Below, piece by piece: positions 22,284 to 35,300 of a stretch of DNA of 64,000 nt. A program made the position numbers and the translations under genes. This stretch comes from Calamus simplicifolius (lineage: Eukaryota > Streptophyta > Magnoliopsida > Arecales > Arecaceae): assembly GCA_900491605.1 (NCBI GenBank), contig UESW01004573.1, forward strand, positions 379,466-443,465. The letters run 5' to 3'. Below the pieces are notes generated by a model. It was not told the DNA's origin. It was given only the letters and a program-made list of their open reading frames with translations, and ran no database searches. How positions within the stretch are numbered: position 1 is the stretch's first letter; each line of letters starts with the position of its first letter.

Positions 22284-24568
22284 ATGTCTTCCTCACCTTC
22301 TTGGTCCTCCTCGGCTCTTCCCGAGGGTTATAGTCCTCCCCTACACGCGCAGGCTTCTCCATCTCCCCCTCCCTCCTGGTCTTCTTCTCCCTCCTCCAAG
22401 GACCAGGTTCCTCTGTCCCAACGGCGGGTCATAGGTCGGGCCCCACCAGGCCTCGTCCGGTCGCCGCTGGGACCTGTAGGGCTTCCTTAGAATCTTCTGA
22501 TAGGGTTACTTCCACTGTGATAGGCCAGGAGCTGGCTAGGATCAAAGCCATCTATAGGATTCCCGATAGCATCCAATTGTACGTCCCCACCCCGGATGAC
22601 AGGGTTATCTCCTCCCGCCCCGGGAGGGTTTCCTTGTACAAGGCCTTCCTCAAGGCCGGACTCTGACTACCCCTTCACCCTCTGATTGCTAACCTCCTGG
22701 ACTTCTATTCCCTAACACCATCACAACTGGTTCCGCATTCGATCTGGACCCTTTGTTCTTTCTTTGTCCTATGCCGCCTCCACGGGTTAGAACCCAGGGT
22801 GTCTCTTTTCCGTAGTTTTTATAACCTTCATCAACAATCGAGTTGGTGGGTGTTCCAACCTCGACCTAACCGATCCCTAAAATTTTTCCTCCCTACCTCG
22901 ATCAAAGGGTGGAAGACCCGGTTCTTTTTCGTTGACCTCAGAGGGGGGAGGCCGAGTTGGGGGGACCCGAACATAGGGTCGAACCAGAACCACATGATAA
23001 CTCCGAGGGACAAGGAGGCCTTCGGCATATTGCAGACGGCCGATATCCCCCAATGTAACCAGCTACTAACGGAGGATAACCTCCAATTTGTGGGCCTCCT
23101 CCCAGGCGGCGGTGAGCAGCCTTAGACACCCAACCTCTCGCTGCCCCCCCCCCCTCTACTTCTTCCCCTTTTTTTAACCGATTTTGATTTGTGCGGCTAT
23201 GAAGCTACCAGACCGCATGGTGAGGAGGGCCGCAGTCAAGAAGAAGAAGAAGGCTGTCAGTGCCGCCGAGCCATCAAGAAAGAGACCACGGTCTCCCAAC
23301 CCTTTTTGATCTCCAACACACTCTCCGACTCCGGCCCCCCTGATCTGCCGACCCCGAGGGCACTAGGATCTGCCTTGGGGAACCCAAGAGCCAGTCTAGC
23401 CCGTAGATCTTACCACCGACACTCCTCCTGAGGGGCCTCGAGCCGATGCCACCCTCCCGACCGAAGAGCCGGCCGTTCCATAGGCGGGGCCATCTTGCCC
23501 AAGGTCGAGCCAACCCCGGAGGGGGTTTCACCTGAGGTCCAAGCTGAGCAAGATCGGGCGTCGACAAGCCCGCGGCCGAGGTGAAGAGATCAGCCCTTGG
23601 CGTGGACACGGGAGCACCTCACCTGGACGGGGCCAATAGGGGGGGCGAGCCCGAGGCCTTCCCCTCCAGGCCATCGCCGATGAGCCACGGGCTAGAAGCC
23701 GAGTAGCTGGTGGCCCAGATATGCCGCCCCGAGTATCAGAGGGAGCTCAACCGCTGAGGGGCCACATCGCTCCTCTAGGATGCTTTCTCAGCTCAAATAT
23801 GGGTAAGTGCTGGGGTTACTATTATATATATTTCATTTTTTTTCTTTACGCATTGCTCTTGTTTCTTACTGGCTATTTACTCCCTTGTAGCCTTGAGGGA
23901 TATGCTTACTGGAACTGAGGAAGCACTCCGTCGGTCCCAGCAGGAAGCCTCCGAGATGTGGGCCCAGGCAGAGAGGGTCGAGACAGCCCTAATCAAGCGA
24001 GCTGAGGAGCTCGACGAGGTTAGACATCAGGTCGAGGTCGAGCTTGAGCACCTGAGGGACGCCTAGAGGTCACTGAAGCGACCGTCAAGGCTCAGACTTG
24101 CACCTCCAGTCCCTTGGCCTCGAGGTGGAGGCAGCGGGGAAGCGGGCCTCCGATGCCGAAGAGATCGCCCAAGAATCCAACACCCAAGCGGTAAGAATGG
24201 AAGAAGCCATCCGCGGGGCAGAGGAGAAGGTTAGGGCCACCGAGGATAGGGCCACGGCAGCCGAGGATAGGGCCGCAGCAGTCGAGGGGAAAGCAGCCTT
24301 AGCTGAAGAGAAAGCCGTTGTCAATGTAGAGCAAGCGGCCAAGGCGGTGGACGAGTTCCGAAAGAGCACCGCCTTCGCGGAAGAATTGGTAGAAACTTCC
24401 TTCGGCGCCTACCTCCTCGGCTTTAGGGATGACAAGGAGAAGGTCGGTCGAGTCCATGGCCTTACTGACCTCGATGGTCTCGAGCCAGATGAGGTGTCGA
24501 AGGATTCAACAGCATCTCCATGGCTGGCCGACGATGAGCCCACAGGTGACAGGCCGACTGAGGCCTGA
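22284..24568 (+). pseudogene. Antisense gene of E2: gypsy-type transposon domain plus coiled coil, two introns
   Basis: It runs opposite to E2 gag-pol. The ATG at 22284 (MSSSPSWSS) matches the E3 start in style. Exon 1 carries, over several frames, a domain like the 'putative gypsy type transposon' family (RVSLFRSFYNLHQQSSWWVF, SIKGWKTRFFFV) and ends LLTEDNLQFVGLLPGG. A GTGAGC donor at 23112 and an expected acceptor near 23195 bound intron 1; the acceptor now reads CG, so splicing is probably damaged. Exon 2 opens AMKLPDRMVRRAAVKKKKK (basic). Intron 2 is 23803-23890 (GTAAGT ... TTGTAG). Exon 3 is a coiled coil with Ala/Glu heptads and the C-terminal motif EFRKSTAFAEELVETSFGAY, then an acidic tail to the stop at 24568. 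Frames shift in exons 1 and 2. Grande and Retand elements are known to carry an antisense ORF here; its function is unknown. Confidence 0.75.
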
Positions 24569-24889
24569 GTAGGCATCCTCTCCTTTTGTTTCTTTTGCTT
24601 TTTTTTTTTTATTGGAGTCCGACCGAGGTCGGCATTTTGTACTCCCTTTTTGAAAGAGCAATGAAAAACGACTATTTTGACAAAATGTTTGGGCTAGTGC
24701 CTTCTGATGCATGTTTAGTTCCCCTGAAACGTTGTCTCCAGGAGATCGAGGGAACTGTAAGTGTGCTCGGCCTAAGGTCGAAATAACAACTTGGGCCGGT
24801 GCTTAAGCGGGACCTTGGGGGGCCAGGTAATCAAGCGTTGAAGGCCCGACCGAGTATGAATCCCTCATAGCAATAGCACCTCGAGCCGG

Positions 24890-26130
24890 GAGCACCGAGG
24901 TGAACTTGGGTCTGAATACGAAGGGTGTATATCGGTTTCAAGATGTCGAGTCGAGCTTAGGCTCGAGCAACAACGGCAAATCGACCTTGAGGTGCCGAGG
25001 GGGCTCAGACTTTAGTGCCAATGGTACACCGGCCTTGAGGTGCCGAGACGAGCTCGGGTGCCGAGGAGAACCTGGATTTGGGTGCCGAGGAGAGCTCGGG
25101 CTTGAGTGCCGAGGCAGGCTCAGACTCGAGTACCGAGGGGAGCTCGGGCTTGAATGCCGAGGGGAGCTCGGGCTTGAGTGTCGAGGGGAGCTCGGGCTTG
25201 AGTGTTGAGGCGAACTCGGGCTTGAGTGCCGATGGTACATCGGTCTTGAGTGCCGAGGCGAACTCGGGCTTGAATGCCAAGGCGAACTCGGGCTTGAATG
25301 CCGAAGGAAGCTCGGGCTTAAGTGCTGATGGTACATCGGTCTTGAGTGCCGAGGTGAGCTCGGGCTTGAGTACCAAGGAGAACTCAGGCTTGAATGCCGA
25401 GGCGAGCTCGGGCTTGAGTGCCGATGGTACATCAGTCTTAAGTGTCAAGGTGAGCTTGGGCTTGAGTGCCAAGGTGAGCTCGGGCTTGAGTGCCGATGGT
25501 ACATCGGTCTTTAGTGCCGAGGCAGGATCGGGCGTGAGTGCCGATGGTACATTGGTCTTGAGTGCCGAGGTGAGCTCGGGCTTGAGTGCCGAGGCGAGCT
25601 CGGGTTTGAGTGCCGAGGTGAGCTCGGGCTTGAGCGCTGAGGCAACCTCGGGCTTGAGTGCCGAGGCGAGCTCGGGCTTGAGTGCCGATGGTACATCGGT
25701 CTTGAGTGCCGAGGCAAGCTCGGGCTTGAGTGCCGATGTGAGCTCAGGTTTGAGCGCCGAGGCGAACTCAAGCTTAAGTGCCAAGGCGAGCTCGGGCTTG
25801 AGTGCCGATGGTACATCGGTCTTAAGTGCCGAGGTGAGCTCGGGCTTGAGTGCCAAGACGAACTCGGGCTTGAATGCCGAGGCAAGCTCGGGCTTGAGTG
25901 CCGATGGTACATCGGTCTTGAGTGCCAAGGCGGGGCTTGGGCGTGAGTGCCAAGGCGAGCTCGGGATTGAGTACCGATGGTACATCGGTCTTAAGTGCCG
26001 AGGTGAGCTCGGGCTTGAGTGCCAAGGCGAACTCGGGCTTGAATGCCGATGCGAGCTCGGGCTTGAGTGCGATGGTACATCGGTCTTGAGTGCCGAGGGG
26101 AGCTTGGGCTTAAGTGCTGAGGTGAGCTAG
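24890..26130. repeat. Tandem array in E2 between pol and antisense gene, 24-bp unit
   Basis: About fifty copies of a GAGCTCGGGCTTGAGTGCCG-type 24-bp unit. Roughly every third or fourth copy is replaced by GATGGTACATCGGTCTTGAG, giving a higher-order repeat of about 75-100 bp. Because 24 is a multiple of three, both strands stay open for more than 300 codons; these frames are not genes. The array sits in the hypervariable 3' region of Tat elements, a known source of satellite DNA. Confidence 0.93.
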
Positions 26131-26241
26131 AAAATTAAGTCACTAGAACACTTTTTATTAACGAAACATGTGATATACAAACTTTAGGTTAATTAGGCGG
26201 GAGAGGAGGTACTCAAACCGAAGATTGTCCCATCGTGTACA

Positions 26242-29200
26242 TTATTGATAGTACTGGCTTAGGTTGTCTGCATTCCAAGTGCGAGGAAGAGGCTTCCCGT
26301 CGAAACTCTCAATCTGGTATGCTTCGCAATGAAGGGCCTCTGTGACTCGGTAGGGGCCTTCCCAATTTGGGGATAATTTTCCTCCCTCCGTGGGTCTCGA
26401 TACCTCGGTCCTCCGGAGGACCAAATCTCCTGGCAAGAAGACTTTGGGATGGATGCGCGCGTTGTAGTATCTGGCAGCTCTCTAGCAGTAGATAGCCATT
26501 CGTGGCATGCTAGGTCGCGCGCTTCTTCGATTAGGTCTAAGTTGGCTCGCAGTAGGGCCCGGTTATCATCCTCATCATACGACTCACCTGCGGGCTCGGG
26601 AGACCGATCTCCACGGGATGACGGCCTCAGAGCCGAATACAAGGCTAAAGGGGGTCTCCCCGATGGGAACACGGCGTGTGTGATAGACCCATAGTACGTT
26701 GGGAAGCTCCTCCACCCATCTTCCCTTAAACCATCCATCGTGTCCTCAGTCTTTGAAAATTGTGCGGTTGGTTACCTCGGCCGCTCCGTTGGTTTGGGGA
26801 TGGCCAACTGAGGTGAATCGTTGGTGAATGCCCAGCTCAACACAGAACTCTCTGAAAGGGGCATTGTCGAATTGCCGGCCATTGTCAGTGACAAGAGTTT
26901 GAGGTAGCCCGAAGCGGCAAATGATGGACTTCCAAAAGAAAGTCCTGACTTTATGCTCGGTAATCTTTGCCAGCGCCTAGCTTCCACCCACTTGGTGAAA
27001 TAGTCGATGGTGATAAGTAAGAATTTTTACTGGGCAGAAGCCAGGGGAAATTGTCCTAATATGTCCATCCCCCACTGAGCAAAGGGCCATGGTGCCGTCA
27101 GGAGACTCAGCTGAATAGTAGGCTGCCGTTGAATGTGGGTGTGCCGCTGACAACTGTCGCACCTCCATACCAGCTCGGCCGCATCTTCCCTCATAGTGGG
27201 CCATAATATCCTTGCTGCAAAGCCTTGTACGCCAGTGTTCTTCCCCCAGGTGGTTTATGCAATACCCTCGTGGATTTCTCGCAAAATGTAGTCGGCATCT
27301 GTGGAAGTAGCACACCGAAGGAGCGGGTGGGAGAAGGACTTTTGGTACAGGCACCCGTCTACCATCAGAAACTTGGAGGCTCGTCTCTTAAGCTGCTTGG
27401 CCTCTACGGGATTATTAGGGAAAGTACCATTGGTGAGGTATCGGACGTACGCCTCCGTCCACGAGGGTTCTTGGTGGGTCGATAGGGCTTCCTCGGCCAG
27501 GTCGATGCTCAGAACTTCCAGACGCTCCAGGTATGTTCTCCCCAGGGCCCCATCGGCCAAAGTGGCCAGTCAGGACACTGCGTCGGCCCTGGCATTTTCG
27601 CCCCTGGGGATATAACTGACACTAAAATGGGTAAATGACAAGGACTGTGATTGGACCTTACCCAGGTAGCGGGACATAACTGGATCCCGAGCCTCGTATT
27701 CCCCAACGACCTGCCCGGCAATGAGTTGGGAATCGATGAAGGCCCGAAGGCGCTCCACTCCGAGCTCCTTGGCCAGTCTCATGCTAGCCAACAAGGCTTT
27801 GTACTCTGTCTGATTGTTGGTTGCGAGAAAGAGGAACCGTAAGGCGTACTCCACCATTTCCCTCTCGGGGCTAGCTAGAATGAGGCCGGCTCCACTCCCC
27901 TGAGAATTCAAAGCACCATCGACGTGGAGGATCCAGTCCCGCCCTTCACTCTCAGCCATCGCATTCGGAGGGGCCGAGTGGGGCTCATCGAGTGTCTCCT
28001 CAGCCCAGGTGCACTCAACCAGGAAGTCTGCAAGGACTTGGGACTTCATGGCCGACCTCGGCCGAAAGGATAGATCGAACTCTCCCAACTTGATTGCCCA
28101 TTTTGCAAGTCGGCCCGAGGTATTGGGTCGGGATAGAATTGCTTTGAGCGACTGGTCTGTGAGCACCACTACCGAATGGGCTTGAAAGTAGGGCTTGAGG
28201 CACTGAGTAGATATGATTAGTGTAAAAATGATCGTTTCGGTGCGGGAGTACCTGATCTCCGTGTCATGAAGCACCTTGCTGATATAATAGATGGGCTTCT
28301 GAGTTCTTTCGGTGTCGGAGTAGACGAGCACAGAACTCATGGCCTCAGCTGAGGCCACGAGGTAGAGGAAGAGCTCTTCTCCATTCCTTGGCATAGACAA
28401 CAACGGGGGAGTGGATAAGAATTTCCTCAGCCCCTCGAATGCTCTTTGACACTCTTCAGTCCATTCAAAGCTATTGACCTTGTGCAGGACCTTGAAGAAG
28501 GGTACACACCTCTCTGTAGACTTTGATAAGAAGCGGCTTAAAGCTGTTACCCGCCCCGTTAAACACTGAATCTTCTTTTTGTTAGCTGGAAGCTTCATGT
28601 CAAGGAGGGCTTATATCTTGTCTGGGTTCGCCTCTATTCCTCGCTGAGTCACCATAAAGCTAAGGAATTTTCCGGCCATGACTCCGAAGGTACACTTCCG
28701 AGGGTTCAGCTTCATCTAACAGCGGCAAAGATTGTCAAAGGTCTCTGCCAGGTCGGCAATATGATCATCGACATGAACACTTTTAGTGAGCATATCGTCC
28801 ACGTAGACTTCAATGTTGCGCTCGATCTGGTCTTTGAAGACCCTGTTCATTAGCCTTTGGTACGTAGCCCCGCATTCTTTAGCCCAAACGGCATCATTCT
28901 ATAGCAATAGATGCCCTTCTCAGTCACAAAGGAGATGGCCTCCTCGTCCATCGGGTCCATCTTGATCTGATTGTATCCTAAAAAGGCATCCATGAAGCTG
29001 AGGATTTCGTGGCCTGAGATAGCGCCCGAGATAGCGTCCACCAATTGATCAATCCTGGGCAGTAGGAAACTATCCTTGGGGCACGCCTTGTTGAGATCGG
29101 TGAAATCGACACACATTCTCTAGCTCCCATTGGCCTTGCGAACCATCACAACGTTGGCTAACCAGTCCGAGTAATATACTTCCTGGATATGCCCGGCGAC

Positions 29201-31609
29201 CAGCAGCTTGCGGACCTCCTCGTCGACAGCCTTATGTCGCTCGGGGGCGAAGCCTTTTCTTCTGCCGAACCGGCCGGCACTGCAGATTGAGGCTGAGCTT
29301 ATGGGTAATCACATCGGGGTGAATGCCCGGTATGTCCGAGGCCGACCAGGCGAACACGTCCGAATTGGCCCGAAGGAAGGTGAGGAGCCGAGCCCTTGCT
29401 TCCTCGGACAGCAGCGACCCAACCCGAACAGTCTTGGCCATGTCGTCCCCTAAGGGGAAAGTCAATAAGTGCTCGGCCGGTTCCCCTCTCCTCTCCGAAT
29501 CTCTAGGGTCCACCAATTCTACCATTGGCAGGGTCGGCCCCTCCCGAGGGCCAGGTGTCATGTGATAGCAGAGGGACAAAAGGCTCCTCTTCCCGCGCAT
29601 CTCCCCTACTCCTTTATTGGTTGGAAACCTCACCAACAACCTCTTGGTGGAGATGACGGCATCCAACAAATTTAACTCAGGCTGCCCAGGATGGCATTGT
29701 AAGCCAGAGGGACCCATGCAACAAGGAACCTCACCATGACTGTTTTCTGGCGGGGTGTTGTACCAGCTGTGACCGGGAGGGTAATTTCCCCCTCTACCTT
29801 CACAAAATCCCTAGTGAAACCCATGAGGGGCGTGACAACGGGCCGAAGGGAGTCATGGGACAAGCTCATACGAACGAATGCACCGTAACTTAAAATGTCA
29901 GCCGAGCTTTCACTATCCACCAGTATCCTTATTACAGGATGTTTTGCAACCATCATAGAGACAACAATGCTATCATCATTTAGATTGTTCACCCCCTCTA
30001 GGTCCCTTCCAAAGAAAGGAATTACAGGTTCTATTTCCTCTTCCCCCCCTGAACCTCTTAGACGGGCCGCCGGCCCCCCAATAGATCATGGCCACCATCT
30101 TTTCATTCGGGGCATTGTTGACTTCAGCCTGAGCAAACGGGGGCGCAAACGAGCCCAGAGCAGTTGGATTTGTCCTCCGGACGAACTTGCCGAGGTAGCC
30201 TTGCTGAACGAGGTCCTTGATCGCCCTCTTGAGTTGGCGGCAGCTCTCTGTGTCATGCCCGTGGTCTCGATGGAAATGACAATAGAGATTTTTGTCATGG
30301 AAGACTCCGGGCTTTAGGGGAGGGGGGCGTTGAAGGAACGGCTCACCTTCGATCTCCATGAGGATGTGAGATATCAGAGCGAGGAGGGGGGTGCGAATTC
30401 CTTCCCTGGGAGTGAGGGCCCTTGGCCGGTTGTCGGGTCGTCGAGGTGGCTCAGGCCTCTCCTGCTGTGGCCTATCGGATGTAGGCCGGGCTTGCTTCTT
30501 ATTAGGGCTTCCATCCATCTCGTGCCGGGAGGAGTCGGCTTCATCAGCGCGGATGTACTTGTGCGCTTGGCCTAGCAGCTCGCGTCGGAGCTCGACGGCT
30601 TCTTGTCGAGGGAGTACGCAAAGCGGGAGGGGTGAAGCCCTCGCTTCAGGGCCAGAGTTGCAACCGAGTCATCAAGATTATAAACCTCAAGCACAGCTTC
30701 CTTGAACCGAGCTATGAAATCCTTCAGCGACTCGCCACTCTTCTGTTGGATGGCGAACAGGCTGTCGGCCACCTATGGAATTTTTCGACAGGCATTGAAA
30801 TGCGCCAGAAAAGCTCTCTCTAGCTGCCGAAAGGAGTTAATGCTTCGTGGGGGTAGCCAAGAATACCAGGCCCGCGTTGCCTTCCGAAGGGTTGCAGGAA
30901 AAGCAATGCAGAGGAGAGAATCAGTCGCCCCCTGGACCTGCATAGCTTTCCAAGTGGTCCAGGGGGTCAGCAGTGCCGTCATAAGAGTCGAGCTGGGGTA
31001 AGCGGAAGCGGGTGGAGATGGCTCCTCCATTATGCGGCGAGACAGGGGAGGATGGCTGTCATAGTCCGCCTCCAGCGTGTTGGTAACTCAGCGGCTGAGC
31101 TCCTCCAGCCGCTGATTAACTCCTCCAGGCGCCGCTCGGTCCGGCGGGCGACACGCCCATTGAAAGACCCTTCTCTCAAAGATCCCATGGACGGGGACGG
31201 GTTGTGGCGGTAACGATGTCCTCGCTCGGCTTCCTTCCCCTGTTGCCGCCTCCGGGAGTCATCAGAATGACAGGAAGGAGACCGTGGCCTTTTGGAAGCC
31301 TCCCGATGGTGACGATCGGGGGATACATATCGGCAGGGGACCTCCTGATGGGAAGCTCTCCCGCGGGTGGACTGCTGACTGAGAGGAGAAACCCCTGCAT
31401 CAGAGAAAGGGGGTTGTGGTCCTTGCTGCGAAGCCGCCACCTGTTGCTGCATGGTTGGACCGCCACCACCAGGGAGTAAACTTGCATGGTGAGAGCGTCG
31501 ACCCGGTCACCCCGCGTTGGTGACGATGACGGGATGAGGAAAGGGACCGAAGGGGCCAGGAGGCTCGCTTCCGGTTGCTCCGTCTCATTGCCCTACCCTC
31601 CTGGGCCAC
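26242..31609 (-). pseudogene. E2 gag-pol (Tat), frame-broken
   Basis: Domains run right to left: Gag (30572-31030, with ATLRKATRAWYSWLPPRS and SLKDFIARFKEAVLEVYN), zinc-knuckle-like CHFHRDHGHDTESC (about 30290), protease (29672-29992), reverse transcriptase (about 29250-28600; YVDDML at about 28800), RNase H and archaeal-type second RNase H (28598-27570; HVDGALNSQGSGAG at about 27920), integrase zinc and core (27354-26772), and C-terminal integrase ending NADNLSQYYQ at 26242. The protease active site reads DSE instead of DSG, which should abolish cleavage. At least eight frame changes separate the domains. The start at 31609 is chosen as the first ATG in the frame that feeds the Gag N-terminal region. 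Length and order match E3, its intact counterpart. Confidence 0.9.
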
Positions 31610-31720
31610 CGTCCAAAATCTCCTATACTCGAGTCACCACCATTTTGTTTTTTGAATCATAGAAGGGGAGGTAAAGGCCTATAGCCTAGGAGCCCTGAAC
31701 TTGGCTCTTTCTCTCTTCTC

Positions 31721-31740
31721 CTTCCTTTCTGGCGCGCCAA
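31721..31740 (-). other. Primer-binding region of E2
   Basis: Minus strand TTGGCGCGCCAGAAAGGAAG, two bases after the 5' LTR. It starts with TGG complementary to tRNA CCA and shares the palindrome TGGCGCGCCA with E3. The tRNA was not identified. Confidence 0.7.
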
Positions 31741-31742
31741 TC

Positions 31743-32317
31743 TGTTGTAACCAAAGCACATCTTCTTGACGTTGGGTGACGAAGGAGCTCCTGGTCTAGC
31801 CTCCGCGGTTGTAAGCCTGCAAGAAAGTCTTCAAAGACTGAGGGATGTCAGCGAGGACCCTCCGACGGTCAAGTTAGTGTCTTGGAAAATAGTTTTTAGA
31901 ATTTGTCCCATAAAAACCTAGCTTATCCTTTTTATACCTATTCCAAAGTCCCCTTTTGCACGCTTTCAGGAAGTAGTGGCCGTACAGGCGATAGTTGGCC
32001 CGGCCACGTTCGTAGCATCCTATCATCCGCGATCGTCGGGAGCTAGTGGGCCACGTAGCGGTCATCAGAGACTAATGCGGTATGAGGTAGTTGTGGGGAG
32101 ATAGTGGCCCACGTGGCGGTTGCCGAGGACCGGTGGGCCATGCTGAGGGGAAACTTGGGGACCACGGGGGTCCGAGGCTGAGGGGACCCTAGAGGTCCGA
32201 GGCCGAGGGAACCTCGGAGGTCCGAGGCCAAGGAAACCACGGGGGTTCAAGGCCGAGGGAAACTTTCTGTTAGCCTCTTATCCCGTTAACTTCAACGGAG
32301 CTTGATCAGCCACATTA
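31743..32317 (-). repeat. 5' LTR of E2 (575 bp)
   Basis: Pairs with 21173-21796 and has the same TATA box (minus strand, 31929-31936). Its minisatellite at about 32160-32270 has only four 24-bp units, which accounts for most of the 49-bp length difference from the other LTR. GGTGG follows at 32318. Confidence 0.88.
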
Positions 32318-32322
32318 GGTGG

Positions 32323-35300
32323 ACTGATAAAAGTGAGGTTAAAGCTGAAACATTATTTTCAGTCAAAAACTGTAGATTGTTGATGAGGGCAAAATTTTAT
32401 CCAAAAAAATAAAATTTTCATTATATGAACGCCATTTGTAAATCCTATCAAAATTAATACAATTTGTAATAAAAAGAAAGCAACCTCATGGTCTAGTAAT
32501 TGAGATTTCAAATCTTGATTTATTAAATTTCCAAACATATGAACTTATATATTTTTGCAAATAAATTTCACAAAAACTATGAAATTCATTTTATCTAAAT
32601 AGATCATAAGAGATTATTTTTAGAATTGAGTGCAGAGAGAATAAGAGAGTAAATAAAAAAACGAGAGTAGAGAATTATTTGTTGTGATGAATTTGGAAAG
32701 GATAGATGGTATTTATAGGAGTTAATTTTTTTTGCTTTACTAAAATATCCTCTTAAACTAGCTGTTGAAGGGGTATTTTGGTTAATAAAATCCCTTTGAT
32801 GCCATTAATAGGCTGTTCCTCTAGCCTCTGGCCCAGCATGATCTATTAGCGCGAAAAACACTGTTGCACTAGAGGGCGCATGGGCGAATTATCCGTACGC
32901 CCGTGCTGCCATATGTGTCGAGACCCAATGAGTCTTGTCATGCACTACACGCATGATCAATTCATGCGTTTGGTGCACGCTTGCTGCACCGCCCTATGAT
33001 GCAACAAATCTTTTTGTTGTTATTGCTTGTTACATGCTGAGCCTAGCGAAGCCCATTTAACACCACTACTTTCTCATAACCTTTATGAGTAACCATAAAA
33101 AAGTCTTTGTGCATTGGATGCAATGCAGGTCATGCGCTCTCGTTCAGCAATTGGCACATACCATGTCCGTATATACGCTGCGCGCAATAGTCTAGCGTAG
33201 TGCAGCTCCTGCTGCATTGCACTCGATGTATAAAAACTTTTTCAAGTAGCCACTTATATGGATAAGGAAAGAGCTTCCAATGGCAAAGGTTTTTTTTTTT
33301 TATTGGCCATTTCAAACTCTAACCAAATGAGAGGCTTTTTTTTTCCCTTTCCCTTACTTTTCTATAAATATTTATTTTTTGAGGTCTTACTAAATCCTAA
33401 ATAATGGAGAAAAAAGGAATTTGTGCCGGTAGGGAAGCTTGAGTTGACTTTTTAAAATTGGACTAGATTTGATAAAATGTAGGCCCAAAGGTTGGGCTGA
33501 GATGCCTTGAGCATAACCATTGGGCCTACCCCTAGCTACATTTAATTTCAAACTTTTAAGCGACTTAACACACCCTTAATAATAACTACGGTACAAAACA
33601 ATATATAAAAAGGTGATGGCACAAAGCAATATACAAAAATAATAACTACGGTACAAAACAATATAATAACTATTATACAGAAAAATAATAGTTAGGGGCG
33701 AAAGTAAACCGGATAATATTCATCTAAATCTACTTTTTATTTGAATTTATCTAAATATAGATACAAGTTGACGTATCCAACTAATACTTGTATTTATATC
33801 TATTAAAAAGAAACAAAGATATGGATAAGCAATTTTTTTATCCATATCTCAATTTTCAATTTAGCATGTAATATCATATATCTTACATGGCACTATTCAA
33901 CTTTTAAGCAAAATAAATAACCATTTTAATATGATAATAACTCAAATTGTCTTCTACCTACTGGTATCTATAATTTGATAGTCATAAAGCTTAATTATTC
34001 AACATATTTATGCTTTCAATATCTAATTTATATTTGCATCCATTAAAGCAAAACTATTGCTAACATCCATAAATATGTATTCATCAAACAAAAATAGATA
34101 ACGCTAACATTCAATCCTTTTTCAGCCTTAGCTGTAGTTTTCAAGCTCTTTTTGACAACCGATATCTTTCAAAATTTAGACCTTCAAATGAGATTAAATT
34201 TTTTTCTTATTTTTTAAATTAGAAGGGGCTAATCCCATTTTCTAACCCATACTCATTTGACCACTCATGGGCCAACTTAAACTAAAACTGGCTCAAACCC
34301 ATACCCCTGTCACCTTATTTAAGTGTGTATTCGGATCTTTGAAGGGAAAGGAAATGAAGGATTAAGGATGGGAAAAGAAGAGAAGGAAAGGAAGGGAAGA
34401 GAGAGTAATTTATATTTATTTTGTTTGAACAAAGAGGGAGTAAGAATGAGGAGAAAAATATATTATAAAATCATAAATATATTCTTAGAGAAATTTAAAT
34501 CAATGTATGGACAAAGTTAGAAAGATAGGGCAAAAATTATAAGCTTAATCCTCTCTCCCTTTTTACCTTTAATTTGGGAGTAAAAAAAATTAGCCTTTCA
34601 AAGGAGAATGAAGGGAAATGAGTAATCCCCATTCCTCTCCTTCTCCTGTTCCCTTCTTCCTAAACAAGCATCTTTAGGACTGTTCTCTTTCCTTCCCCTC
34701 TCCTTCTCTAATATTAACCTCCATCCAAACAGACCCTAAGTGGAAAGGAGTAATAGTCATCCAAGCAAGCCTGCTCTCAGCGATGAGATAAAATAAAGTC
34801 TGAATGCAAAACAAAACGTAAAATTCAATTACAATTTGTGTGAAGAGTGCAAGGAAATTTTCAAAATAAAATAACTAATCGATGCTTCTTTATTAACATA
34901 TGTGTCAGTTGAGATGATTAAGATAGGCGAGTTTGATTCCTTCCAAAAAAAACCCTTACAGAAAAATATTTTTAAAAATAATTATAAATTCTTAGGATTC
35001 TAATTTAAGAAAGCTACTGTATTTTCTTCTGAAAAGTCATAGATATCCACTGTATTTTTTCTGAAAAGACATCGATGACCCTTCGATATATATATCCTGT
35101 ATAGAAATGGAGAAGTCTATAAACAAGAAAATTAGGATATAGAACAACCAAGCCCATATCTAACCCAAAGTAAAATCAATGAGTCCTCTCCGTCTTCCTT
35201 ACTCCTCATGACATGATCAATATACCGCGCTTTATTGTATTATGAAAGCTACTCGTATATTCCCTTGCATACCAAGTGATGTGGACGAATGAAGTCTTAA

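Larger units (their letters stand above)
21173..32317 (-). mobile_element. Tat-lineage Ty3/Gypsy retrotransposon E2 (minus strand)
   Basis: An 11.1-kb element read right to left: 5' LTR 31743-32317, primer site 31721-31740, gag-pol 31609-26242, tandem array 26130-24890, antisense gene on the plus strand 22284-24568, polypurine tract at about 21797-21815, 3' LTR 21173-21796. Flanks carry GGTGG at 21168-21172 and 32318-32322. Two RNase H domains in pol, the second of archaeal type, place it in the Tat/Retand/Grande group. Gag-pol is broken in many places and the protease motif is mutated, so it is defective. Confidence 0.9.

Noticed and set aside
25005..26130. 350-codon plus-strand and 326-codon minus-strand open frames
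   Set aside because: Both come from the 24-bp tandem unit, whose length is a multiple of three and keeps either strand open. Ser/Gly/Leu or Pro/Leu/Lys repeats only.
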